From: Pseudomonadota bacterium
Lineage (GTDB): Bacteria; Pseudomonadota; Alphaproteobacteria; Sphingomonadales; Sphingomonadaceae
DNA: 14,535 nt
NCBI GenBank assembly: GCA_030271565.1
Contig: JARXKR010000039.1
Coordinates: 1-14,535, forward strand
Direction of reading: 5' to 3'
The notes under the pieces are model-generated. The model was not told where the DNA came from. It searched no databases and was given only the letters and a program-made list of their open reading frames with translations. Position 1 is the first letter of the stretch; every line of letters starts with the position of its first letter. The translations under genes were made by a program, and so were the position numbers. Of the stretch, positions 6,085 to 13,731 are shown piece by piece.

Positions 6085-6354
6085 CCCGCTTTGCGGCTGC
6101 GAGTGTTGCCCAAACGGTGCAGTTTGACGGCCCGGCTGTGCCGTTTGACGAGGGCGGCATTGCCCTGCCCGGGACCTAAGTCTATTGCGCAACCGTGCAA
6201 TTCACACCTTCGGGGCTGAACCCATCAGGGCTTGCGGCGGGTGATATAGCATAGTAATACAGTCTGGTGTCGGAGCGCCCAGCTTCGATCCCTGGCGGCT
6301 TGGTCGGCGCGTGCTTGCGTTGCCGCAACCGAACACATGAAGGCAGTGGCGGCG
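6085..6354 (+). other. Long leader/intergenic region before the RND efflux operon
   Basis: Apart from the short hairpin and half-site cluster noted above, this stretch contains an A/T-rich patch at 6244-6259. It is preceded by TTGCGG at 6232-6237, a weak candidate core promoter. It also holds a TTGCGCAA palindrome at 6185-6192. I find no convincing ORF, tRNA or known structured RNA in it. The roughly 100 nt from the A/T-rich patch to the gene would form the 5' leader. Confidence 0.35.
6111..6150. promoter_or_regulatory. Operator-like half-site cluster upstream of the efflux operon
   Basis: CAAAC-N6-GTTTG (6111-6126) is a 16-bp imperfect dyad of the kind bound by TetR/MarR-type repressors. 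GTGCAGTTTGACG (6117-6129) is repeated as GTGCCGTTTGACG (6138-6150), 12 of 13 identical and exactly 21 bp, two helical turns, downstream. A further dyad AGGGC-N6-GCCCT lies at 6151-6166. No regulator gene is adjacent. The role is inferred from spacing and position only. Confidence 0.35.
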
Positions 6355-7536
6355 ATGAATTTCGAATCCAGGATCGATGCGGGCTCGCTCTCGGGTGACA
6401 ATCCGCTGCTCGACGATGCGGGCGAGGGGCGCTCCAAGCGCCGCTGGATTATTGCCGCGCTGGTCTTGCTGGTGGTCATGGTCGCGATCTGGTTCATGGT
6501 GCACCGCGCCGGGGCCGGGGCTGCCGAAGAGGGCGACAAGAAGGAACAGGCCCCGGTGGTCAGCGTGATCACCCCGGGCCGCACCACGATCGAGGGCACG
6601 ATTTCCGCGACCGGCACATTGGCCGCGCGGCGCGAGCTGCCGGTCGGGATTGCCGGCGAAGGCGGCCAAGTGCTGGCGGTGCTGGTCGAGCCAGGCCAGT
6701 GGGTCCGCGCCGGGCAGGTGATGGCGGTGATCGACCGTTCGGTTCAGATCCAGCAGCAATCGAGCCAGGCCGCGCAAGTCCAGGTCGCGCAGGCCAACGC
6801 CAATCTGGCGCAGGCCAATCTCGACCGCTCGCTGCGGCTGGTCGACAAGGGCTTCGTCTCCAAGGCCGATATCGACCGGCTGCGCGCCACCCGCGATGCC
6901 GCCTTTGCGCAGGTCCGCGTCGCGGGGGCGCAATTGGGCGTGCTGCAGGCGCAAAGCCGCCGACTTAATGTCGTTGCGCCGGCTGCCGGGCTGGTGCTCG
7001 AACGCAAGGTTGAACCCGGCCAGATCGTCAGCGCCGGGTCAGGCGTGCTGTTCCGCCTCGCCAAAGGCGGCGAAATGGAACTGAAGGCCGCGCTTGGCCA
7101 GTCGGATCTGGCGCAGATCGCACCCGGCGTGACCGCGCTGGTTACCCCGGTGGGTTCGACCCACGTCTACACCGGGCAGGTGTGGCAGCGCGCGCCGGTG
7201 ATCGATCCCGCCTCGCGTCAAGGCTTTGCCCGGATCGCGCTGGCTTATGCGCCCGATCTCCCGCCGGGCGGCTTCGCCAGCGCCGAAATCAAAACGGGCT
7301 CGATCGTCGCGCCGATGCTCCCCGAAAGTGCGATCCTGTCGGACAACAAGGGCAGTTATGTCTATATTGTCGGCAAGGACAACAAGGTCGAGCGGCGCGA
7401 TATCAAACTTGGTCTGGTGACCAATCATGGCATTGCGATCATCGGCGGTCTGGCCGGCAACGAGCGGGTGGTGCTGCGGGCCGGCGGGTTCCTTGCCCCG
7501 GGCGAGACGATCAAGCCCGTCGCGGCCAAGCCATAA
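6355..7536 (+). CDS. RND efflux periplasmic adaptor (membrane fusion protein)
   Basis: Links an inner-membrane RND pump to an outer-membrane channel. It has 393 residues with M1 at 6355. The sequence shows a basic cytosolic end, one membrane anchor at about 31-49, and then the first half of the lipoyl-like domain (about 100-128: GEGGQVLAVLVEPGQWVRAG). A Gln/Ala-rich alpha-hairpin coiled coil follows (about 132-200). The second lipoyl half is at about 205-235 (NVVAPAAGLVLERKVEPGQ), and beta-barrel and membrane-proximal regions complete the order. There is no lipobox, so it is anchored by the helix rather than by lipid. ATG 6337 is also in frame; neither start has a strong ribosome site, and MNFESRI resembles N-termini of homologs. 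The permease gene begins 23 nt after its stop. Confidence 0.93.
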   Translation: MNFESRIDAGSLSGDNPLLDDAGEGRSKRRWIIAALVLLVVMVAIWFMVHRAGAGAAEEGDKKEQAPVVSVITPGRTTIEGTISATGTLAARRELPVGIAGEGGQVLAVLVEPGQWVRAGQVMAVIDRSVQIQQQSSQAAQVQVAQANANLAQANLDRSLRLVDKGFVSKADIDRLRATRDAAFAQVRVAGAQLGVLQAQSRRLNVVAPAAGLVLERKVEPGQIVSAGSGVLFRLAKGGEMELKAALGQSDLAQIAPGVTALVTPVGSTHVYTGQVWQRAPVIDPASRQGFARIALAYAPDLPPGGFASAEIKTGSIVAPMLPESAILSDNKGSYVYIVGKDNKVERRDIKLGLVTNHGIAIIGGLAGNERVVLRAGGFLAPGETIKPVAAKP

Positions 7537-7559
7537 GCGCAAGAGTTCAGGACAGCACG

Positions 7560-10500
7560 ATGAACTTCCGCAACATCTCGGCCTGGTCGATCCGCAACCC
7601 GGTGGTGCCGATTGTCATTTTCGTCGGCCTGATGATCGCCGGGATCATGAGCTTCTCGACCATGAAGGTCCAGAACCAACCCGATATCGAATTCCCGGCA
7701 GTGATCATCGCGATCTCGCAGCCGGGCGCAGCACCGTCGGAAATCGAATCGCAGATCACCCAGAAGGTCGAATCCGCAGTCCGCACGATCAACGGGGTCG
7801 ACACGATCAGTTCGACCGCGTCCGAAGGCGGCAACCAAACCGTGGTCAGCTTCAAGATCGGGACCGACATCACCGAGGCGGTGGCCGAGGTCAAAAACGC
7901 GGTCGACCAGGCGCGCGGCGAACTGCCCGACGGAATTCTCGAACCGCAGGTGTTCAAGGTCCGGGGCACGTCCAGGCCGATCGTCTATTTCGCGGTTTCG
8001 GCCGACGACATGACGATCGAACAGCTGTCGTGGTTCATCGACGATACCATCGCCAAGGAACTGCTCACCGTCGAAGGCATGGCGACGGTTGACCGTCAGG
8101 GCGGGGTCAACCGCGAGATTCGCGTGACGCTCGATCCAGCCAAGATGCAGTCGCTCGGCGTTTCGGCGAGCCAGGTCAACGGCGCGCTGCGCCAGCTCAA
8201 TGTCAACGCGGCGGGCGGCAAGGCGGAAATCGCCGGGTCACGCCAGTCGGTGCGCGTGCTGGGCAATGCCGCCGATGCTTACGCGTTGTCGCAAACCGAC
8301 GTACCTTTGGGCGGCGGCCGCACGGTCAAGCTGACCGATTTTGCCACGGTCACCGACTCGTTTGGCGAAGTCACCACGATGGGCAAGATCAACGGCAAGC
8401 CGGTGGTGACTTTTGCCATGTCGCGTGCGCGCGGTGCTTCCGACGTCTCGGTTTACGATGGTGCGATTGCCAAGATCGAACAGCTCAAAAAGGACCACCC
8501 GGGGATTCATTTTACCCGGTTGTTCAGCTCGGTCGACTATACCAAGCAGCAATACAAAAGTTCGATCTCGTCGATGATCGAAGGTGCGATCCTTGCGGTT
8601 ATCGTGGTGTTCTTCTTCCTGCGTGATTGGCGCGCGACGGTAATCGCAGCGATTGCCATCCCGCTTTCGGCAATCCCGACTTTCTGGATGATGGACGCCT
8701 GGTTCGGGTTCACTCTCAATAACCTGTCATTGCTTGCGCTGGGGCTGGTCGCGGGGGTGCTGGTCGATGATGCCATCGTCGAGATCGAGAACATCGTGCG
8801 CCACATGCGCATGGGCAAAAGCGCCTACCAGGCCTCGATCGACGCCGCCGACGAAATCGGTTTAGCAGTGGTCGCGACCACCTTCTCGATTGTCGCAGTG
8901 TTCTTGCCGGTCGGCGTGATGCCCGGCGTGTCGGGGCAGTTCTTCCGCAATTTCGGCCTGACCGTGGTGATTTCGGTGCTGGTCAGCCTGGCCGTCGCGC
9001 GAATGATCACGCCGATGATCGCGGCCTATTTCCTCAAGAGCCATGGCACTGCCGAACATGCCTCAGGCAAATGGATGGAGCGATATCTCAGCGTCCTGCA
9101 CTGGTCGCTCGATGCTGACCGCGCCAAGCGTATACGCGCCGGGATCGTGCGTGTACGCGGTTCGGCGCTGACTTACCTGGTCGGCACGGTCGCGGTGCTG
9201 CTGATCATCTCGGCCTTCATGGCCGGCCTCATCGGGGTGTTCAAACTGGTCGCGGCGACCAAGTTCACGCTGTTTGGCTGGACCAAAACACTGCAACTGC
9301 TGACGCTGATGCTGGCGCTGGTCGCGGCGACCGGATTGTCGTGGCTGGTGCGCAAGGTGCTGGGTCTGCTGGTCGGGCTAAGCCGCGGCCGGCTGGGCCA
9401 ATGGTATGCCTACATGGGTCAGCGCTACACAGCACGGATGCACGATCACCGGGTATGGATGGTCGGGATCGGGCTTGGCTCACTGCTCGCAACCGGGTTC
9501 CTGTTTACGGTCATTCCGCTTCAGCCGTTCCCCGATACAAATTCCGACTTTGCTTTGCTAAACATCGAAATGGTCCCAGGAACTACACTGGCGCAGACCG
9601 AGGCGGTGGCCGACCGGGTGGCAGAAATCGTGTCGGCCCGTCCCGAAGTCGATCATGCGCTTGAACAGATTCGCGAAGGCAATGCCCTGCTGTTCGTGAC
9701 GCTCAAGGCCAAGCGCGAGAAGAGCGGCCAGCAACTGCAGCGCGAACTCACGCCCCTGCTTCAGACCGTTCCTGACGCGCGCGTTTCGTTCGAAGACATG
9801 AGCGGGCCGGGCGGCGGCAGCGGGACGGGACGGCCGATCTCGATCATGCTGTCAGGCAGCAATTCCGAACTGCTCGAACAGACCGCCAACCAACTGGTCG
9901 AGCAAATGCGCGGGCTCAAGGAACTGGTCGCGCCGCGCATTGCCGCCGATATGCGCCGCCCCGAAGTGGTGATCAAGCCGCGGCTTGAGCTTGCCGCCAG
10001 CATGGGCGTCAGCACTGCGGCGCTGAGCCAGACGATCCGCATCGCGACGATCGGCGATATCGACCAGAACGCCGCCAAGTTTTCGCTCAGCGACCGCCAG
10101 ATCCCGATCCGCGTGCGCCTGTCGGAAGATTCGCGCCGATCAATCTCGACCATCCAGAACCTGCCGGTGCCAACCACGACCGGCGGCTCGGTGCCTTTGG
10201 CGACTGTGGCCGACATCTCGTTCGGTTCGGGCCCGGTCAGCATTCAGCGATACAACCAGAACCGCCGCGTGTTCGTCGGCGCCGATCTCGCCCCGGACGT
10301 GCTTTCGGGTAACGCGATGACCGCGATCAACAAGTTGCCGCTGATGCAGAAGCTCCCCGCAGGCGTATCGAACGACCCGATCGGCAACAACAAGATCCTG
10401 GCGGAATTGCTGACCAATTTTGCCAAGGCGCTGCTCGCTGGGGTCCTGCTGGTGTTCTCGGTGCTGGTGCTGCTGTATCACCGCTTCGTCTCGCCGCTGG

Positions 10501-11012
10501 TCAACATGGGCTCGTTGTTCCTCGCCCCGCTCGGCGGGCTGATCTTGCTGCTCATCGCCGGCCAGCCGATCTCGATGCCGGTGTTTATCGGAATCCTGAT
10601 GCTGTTCGGGATCGTCGCGAAAAATTCGATCCTGCTGATCGACTTCGCGATTGAAGAAATGTCGAACGGGGCGGACAAGTTCGCCGCGATCATCGAAGCC
10701 GGACACAAGCGCGCGCAACCCATCGTGATGACTACGGTGGCGATGACTGCAGGGATGATCCCGACCGCGATCTCGCTGGGCGGAGACAGCGCCTGGCGCG
10801 CGCCGATGGGGACCGTGGTGATCGGCGGGCTGATCCTTTCGACGCTGCTCACGTTGCTGATCGTGCCGGCCGGGTTCAGCCTGGCTGACGGGATTGAAAA
10901 ACGGCTCGGGCCGTGGCTGCGCGGCAAGATGCTCAACAGTGGCGCGGACGAAACCGGTACTGCCGCGCAGCCTGAGCGCGGTTTGCTTCCCGGGGCTTTC
11001 CCCGCCGAGTGA
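7560..11012 (+). CDS. RND family efflux permease (HAE1-like) with an extra membrane segment
   Basis: Proton-driven inner-membrane exporter, probably for drugs, solvents or lipophilic compounds; the substrate cannot be told. It has 1150 residues, versus about 1030-1050 for AcrB-like pumps. The start at 7560 has AGGA (7549-7552) 7 nt ahead. N-terminal TM1 is followed by the first periplasmic loop (QNQPDIEFP). D403-D404 in GLVAGVLVDDAIVEIEN (TM4) and K1021 in AKNSILLIDFA (TM10) match the proton-relay residues of AcrB (D407, D408, K940). The extra length lies between TM6 and TM7. After MERY (506-509) come two additional hydrophobic segments at about 537-561 and 578-606, before TM7 (about 632-652). 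Predicted topology is therefore 14 helices. The next gene overlaps its stop (GTGA, 11009-11012). Confidence 0.95.
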   Translation: MNFRNISAWSIRNPVVPIVIFVGLMIAGIMSFSTMKVQNQPDIEFPAVIIAISQPGAAPSEIESQITQKVESAVRTINGVDTISSTASEGGNQTVVSFKIGTDITEAVAEVKNAVDQARGELPDGILEPQVFKVRGTSRPIVYFAVSADDMTIEQLSWFIDDTIAKELLTVEGMATVDRQGGVNREIRVTLDPAKMQSLGVSASQVNGALRQLNVNAAGGKAEIAGSRQSVRVLGNAADAYALSQTDVPLGGGRTVKLTDFATVTDSFGEVTTMGKINGKPVVTFAMSRARGASDVSVYDGAIAKIEQLKKDHPGIHFTRLFSSVDYTKQQYKSSISSMIEGAILAVIVVFFFLRDWRATVIAAIAIPLSAIPTFWMMDAWFGFTLNNLSLLALGLVAGVLVDDAIVEIENIVRHMRMGKSAYQASIDAADEIGLAVVATTFSIVAVFLPVGVMPGVSGQFFRNFGLTVVISVLVSLAVARMITPMIAAYFLKSHGTAEHASGKWMERYLSVLHWSLDADRAKRIRAGIVRVRGSALTYLVGTVAVLLIISAFMAGLIGVFKLVAATKFTLFGWTKTLQLLTLMLALVAATGLSWLVRKVLGLLVGLSRGRLGQWYAYMGQRYTARMHDHRVWMVGIGLGSLLATGFLFTVIPLQPFPDTNSDFALLNIEMVPGTTLAQTEAVADRVAEIVSARPEVDHALEQIREGNALLFVTLKAKREKSGQQLQRELTPLLQTVPDARVSFEDMSGPGGGSGTGRPISIMLSGSNSELLEQTANQLVEQMRGLKELVAPRIAADMRRPEVVIKPRLELAASMGVSTAALSQTIRIATIGDIDQNAAKFSLSDRQIPIRVRLSEDSRRSISTIQNLPVPTTTGGSVPLATVADISFGSGPVSIQRYNQNRRVFVGADLAPDVLSGNAMTAINKLPLMQKLPAGVSNDPIGNNKILAELLTNFAKALLAGVLLVFSVLVLLYHRFVSPLVNMGSLFLAPLGGLILLLIAGQPISMPVFIGILMLFGIVAKNSILLIDFAIEEMSNGADKFAAIIEAGHKRAQPIVMTTVAMTAGMIPTAISLGGDSAWRAPMGTVVIGGLILSTLLTLLIVPAGFSLADGIEKRLGPWLRGKMLNSGADETGTAAQPERGLLPGAFPAE

Positions 11013-12286
11013 ACGCGCTGCGCCCCCGGATGCGATCGGTGCTTGCTGCGCCGCCCGCGCCCGACCGGGCCCGCCGGATGCGGATGTTCGCGACCGGAAT
11101 GCTGGTGGCGATGGCGGGTTTGTTTGCGCTCGCCCGGCACTTTGCGGATGCACACCCTGGGTGGGGCTATCTGCTGGCGTTCAGCGAAGCAGCGATGGTC
11201 GGCGGCCTGGCCGACTGGTTCGCGGTGACCGCGCTGTTCCGCCACCCGCTCGGCATCCCGATCCCGCACACCGCGATCATTCCGGAAAACAAGGACCGCA
11301 TCGCCGATACCATGGCGGCGTTCCTGCAGGAGAATTTCCTTACCCCGCAAGTCGTCGCGCGGCGGCTTCACGCCACCAACATCGCGGCGGCGGCGGGAAG
11401 CTGGCTGGCTGATCCGCGCGGCGGGGGCGGCGGGCGAATCCGTGCCGGCGCGGCCGAGCTGTTGGCGCAAGTGCTCGAATCGCTCGATCCCGAACGGCTC
11501 GGGGTGCAGGTTCGCGGCGGACTGGTGCGGCAAATTGGCAAGCTTGAAATTGCGCCACTGCTCGGCAGTCTGGTTGAAACCGCGATCGCCGACCGGCGGC
11601 ATCTGCCGGTGATCGACAGCTTGGTGCGCTGGACCGGATTGACGCTCGAGGACAACGAGGAGCTGATCCGCGACCTGATCCACCGCCGCGCCAATGCCGT
11701 GCTGCGCTGGACCGGGCTGGACGAGACGCTCGCCAGCTCAGTGCTCGACGGACTCTATAAATTGCTTGCCGAGGTGATCGTCGATCCGGACCATCCGCTC
11801 CGCGCCAAAATCGAGGAAGGTCTGGCCAAGCTCGCGACCGACCTCAAGAGCGACGCCGAGCTGCGCGCCAGGGTCGAGCGGATGAAAGACGAGCTGCTCG
11901 CCAACCCGGCGGTGTCGAAGTGGTGGCAAGGGGTTTGGGAACGGCTGCGCACCGGGCTGCTCAAACGGCTGCGCGCGCCTGCGACCGAGATCGGTGGGCA
12001 GCTGGGTGAGGCGCTGGCCGAACTCGGGGCCACCTTGCGCGACGATCCGCGGATGCAGCGCCAAGTCAACCGGTTCGCGCGGCGCACGCTGGTCGGGATT
12101 GCGACGCGTTATGGCGATCAGATCGTCCGGCTGGTCTCCGAGACGGTCAAGCGCTGGGATGCCAAGACCGTGACCGAGCGGATCGAAGGTGCGGTCGGCC
12201 GCGACCTGCAGTTCATCCGCATCAACGGCACGCTGGTCGGCGGATTGGTCGGGGTGATCATCCACGTGATAACGTCGCTGACATGA
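11009..12286 (+). CDS. DUF445 family membrane protein
   Basis: A 425-residue member of the DUF445 (YjiN/YheB-like) family, whose biochemical function is not established. A membrane helix at about 27-44 is followed by the family hallmark. This comprises GGLADWFAVTALFRHPLGIP (65-84), IPHTAIIPENKDRIADTM and FLQENFLTP. A long helical, charged middle region (about 115-400) follows, and a C-terminal hydrophobic segment (about 403-423) closes the protein. The GTG at 11009 is chosen because it overlaps the permease stop (GTGA), implying coupling. No good Shine-Dalgarno precedes it, and ATG 11030 or 11078 are alternatives. Its own stop overlaps the next start (ATGA, 12283-12286). Membership of the efflux operon suggests an envelope role, but that is inference. 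Confidence 0.9.
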   Translation: MNALRPRMRSVLAAPPAPDRARRMRMFATGMLVAMAGLFALARHFADAHPGWGYLLAFSEAAMVGGLADWFAVTALFRHPLGIPIPHTAIIPENKDRIADTMAAFLQENFLTPQVVARRLHATNIAAAAGSWLADPRGGGGGRIRAGAAELLAQVLESLDPERLGVQVRGGLVRQIGKLEIAPLLGSLVETAIADRRHLPVIDSLVRWTGLTLEDNEELIRDLIHRRANAVLRWTGLDETLASSVLDGLYKLLAEVIVDPDHPLRAKIEEGLAKLATDLKSDAELRARVERMKDELLANPAVSKWWQGVWERLRTGLLKRLRAPATEIGGQLGEALAELGATLRDDPRMQRQVNRFARRTLVGIATRYGDQIVRLVSETVKRWDAKTVTERIEGAVGRDLQFIRINGTLVGGLVGVIIHVITSLT

Positions 12287-12804
12287 GCGAGCTGGTGCTC
12301 ACCACCGAGCGGCTTGAGCTGTGGCGCCCGCAGGTGGGCGACCTCGACGGGCTCAATGCGATCAACACCGACCCGCGCACATTGAAATTTCTCGGCAACT
12401 GGGGCCCGAGCAGGGCCGACAGCTTCGCCCGGCTGTTGCGCAACGCCGGAGGCTGGTCGTTTTACGGTTACGGCGTGTGCATGATCCGGCGACGCGGCGC
12501 GACGCAGATCATCGGCACCTGCGGCGTATTCCGCTCGTACCGCGGCTTTGCGCACGGTCTCGATGATGTCCCCGAGTCCGGCTGGATCATTCATCCCGAC
12601 CATTGGCGGCAAGGCTACGCCGGAGAAGCCATGCGCGCAGTGCTGGCGTGGTTCGATGAGGTTCATGGCCCCCAACGGGTCGCCTGCATGATCGAGGCCG
12701 AGCACGCGGTCTCGCAGAAGCTGGCGGGGCAGCTGGGGTTCGTGGAATATGCGCGGCACGTGGATGGCGAGGGCAAGGAATTGGTGCTGTATGAGCGGGT
12801 CTAG
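12283..12804 (+). CDS. GNAT family N-acetyltransferase (RimJ/RimL-like)
   Basis: A 173-residue cytoplasmic acetyl-CoA-dependent transferase of the Acetyltransf_3 type. It opens with LTTERLELWRPQVGDLDGL (6-24), standard for this group. The central beta strands include IIGTCGVF (76-83) and SGWIIHPDHW. The acetyl-CoA loop is RQGYAGEA (109-116), and the C-terminal LGFVEYAR (151-158) closes the fold. The acceptor (protein N-terminus, antibiotic or small amine) cannot be deduced. It is the last gene of the efflux operon, coupled to the DUF445 gene by ATGA. Its TAG overlaps the stop of the convergent gene in a CTAG palindrome (12801-12804). Confidence 0.9.
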   Translation: MSELVLTTERLELWRPQVGDLDGLNAINTDPRTLKFLGNWGPSRADSFARLLRNAGGWSFYGYGVCMIRRRGATQIIGTCGVFRSYRGFAHGLDDVPESGWIIHPDHWRQGYAGEAMRAVLAWFDEVHGPQRVACMIEAEHAVSQKLAGQLGFVEYARHVDGEGKELVLYERV

Positions 12805-13682
12805 TAGTCCGGGATCACAAACCGCACCGTATTTATGTAGTACCATTTGACCGGCTTGTTGGCGGCGTCGAGCGCCGGTTCGAAATGTGCGCGTTTGGTC
12901 AGGAGGTCACAGGTGAGCTTGGCAAAATCGTCGGGTTTAAAGCGCCTCAGGACATGGCATCCCGCGACCTTGCCGCGCTCGTCGACGTCCAGCCGGAACT
13001 GGATGATGCCATTGTGACCGGCCCTGAGCGCATCTGCCGGGTAGTCATTGGTGGTCAGCCATGCAGCAGGTGACCCGATCGACGTGACCCGGCGGCCGAG
13101 GTTCGCCTGGATTTTCGGATCGTAGCCCCAGCTTGTCAGCAGATTGTCGGTGCAGTCGCGCAGTGCCTGCATCGGTTTGGCCAGCGAGCCGGTTTCGAGC
13201 CTGTAGTTTTTGCCGTTTCGCATGGCCACCGTGATCGCGGTGATCTTGGCTTCGGCTTCGGGGGTAACCGGACCATCGGTAATCTCGTCGTCCGCCACCG
13301 GTTTGGGCCACTTGGCAATGTCGACCCGCATGTGCATGGCAATCACAAAGGCCAGTTTGCCTGCCGTGCCCGCACCAGCCTGCCGCTCGACCATCGCAGT
13401 ATCGCCAAAGCCAAGCCGTAGCGGAACCCAGGTCTTCTCGGTCGCGAACATCTTGCCGTAAAGCATCAGGTCGAACGGGCTGCCCGGCTCGAACCGCGTC
13501 ATCCGCATGATCAGCAAGTCTTCACCTTGACCGAACTGGGCGAGCAGATGACACGAATCGGTATCGTAATTGATTTCCCACTTCGCCGACATCGGCAAGG
13601 AGATGGTCGGCCGGTCCTTGGCCTGCGCAGCTAATGGGGCGGCGAGCAGTCCGGCAATCAAAGTAAAAGCGATAGCGCGCAT
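12801..13682 (-). CDS. Secreted protein with TonB C-terminal-like domain (paralog 1)
   Basis: A 293-residue protein with a clear signal peptide (MRAIAFTLIAGLLAAPLAAQA, likely cut after A21). A short N-terminal module follows (W35...Y39...C44HLL). A middle region comes next, and a C-terminal domain at about 208-292 reads WLTTNDYP, GIIQFRLDVDERGKVAGC and FEPALDAANKP. That domain matches the TonB C-terminal fold commonly annotated as 'energy transducer TonB'. C241 and C258 may form a disulfide. Unlike true TonB there is no N-terminal membrane anchor or Pro-rich spacer, and no ExbB/ExbD gene is near, so a classical energy-transducer role is doubtful. AAGGA (13689-13693, reverse strand) lies 6 nt before the ATG. 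It lies 49 nt downstream of a second paralog, probably in one operon. Confidence 0.82.
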   Translation of the reverse strand: MRAIAFTLIAGLLAAPLAAQAKDRPTISLPMSAKWEINYDTDSCHLLAQFGQGEDLLIMRMTRFEPGSPFDLMLYGKMFATEKTWVPLRLGFGDTAMVERQAGAGTAGKLAFVIAMHMRVDIAKWPKPVADDEITDGPVTPEAEAKITAITVAMRNGKNYRLETGSLAKPMQALRDCTDNLLTSWGYDPKIQANLGRRVTSIGSPAAWLTTNDYPADALRAGHNGIIQFRLDVDERGKVAGCHVLRRFKPDDFAKLTCDLLTKRAHFEPALDAANKPVKWYYINTVRFVIPDY

Positions 13683-13731
13683 TGACGATCCTTACCCAAG
13701 AAACGGCCCGGTCAAGCTAATCGACGTCCAT

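Noticed and set aside
6026..6354. tRNA, riboswitch or CRISPR in the longest gap
   Set aside because: No cloverleaf, repeat-spacer pattern or recognisable riboswitch core; only simple hairpins and half-sites.
7182..7559. N-terminal extension of the RND permease frame into the adaptor gene
   Set aside because: The permease family starts at MNFRNISAWSIRNP (7560) with a good Shine-Dalgarno sequence; the upstream frame has no family similarity and overlaps the adaptor gene.
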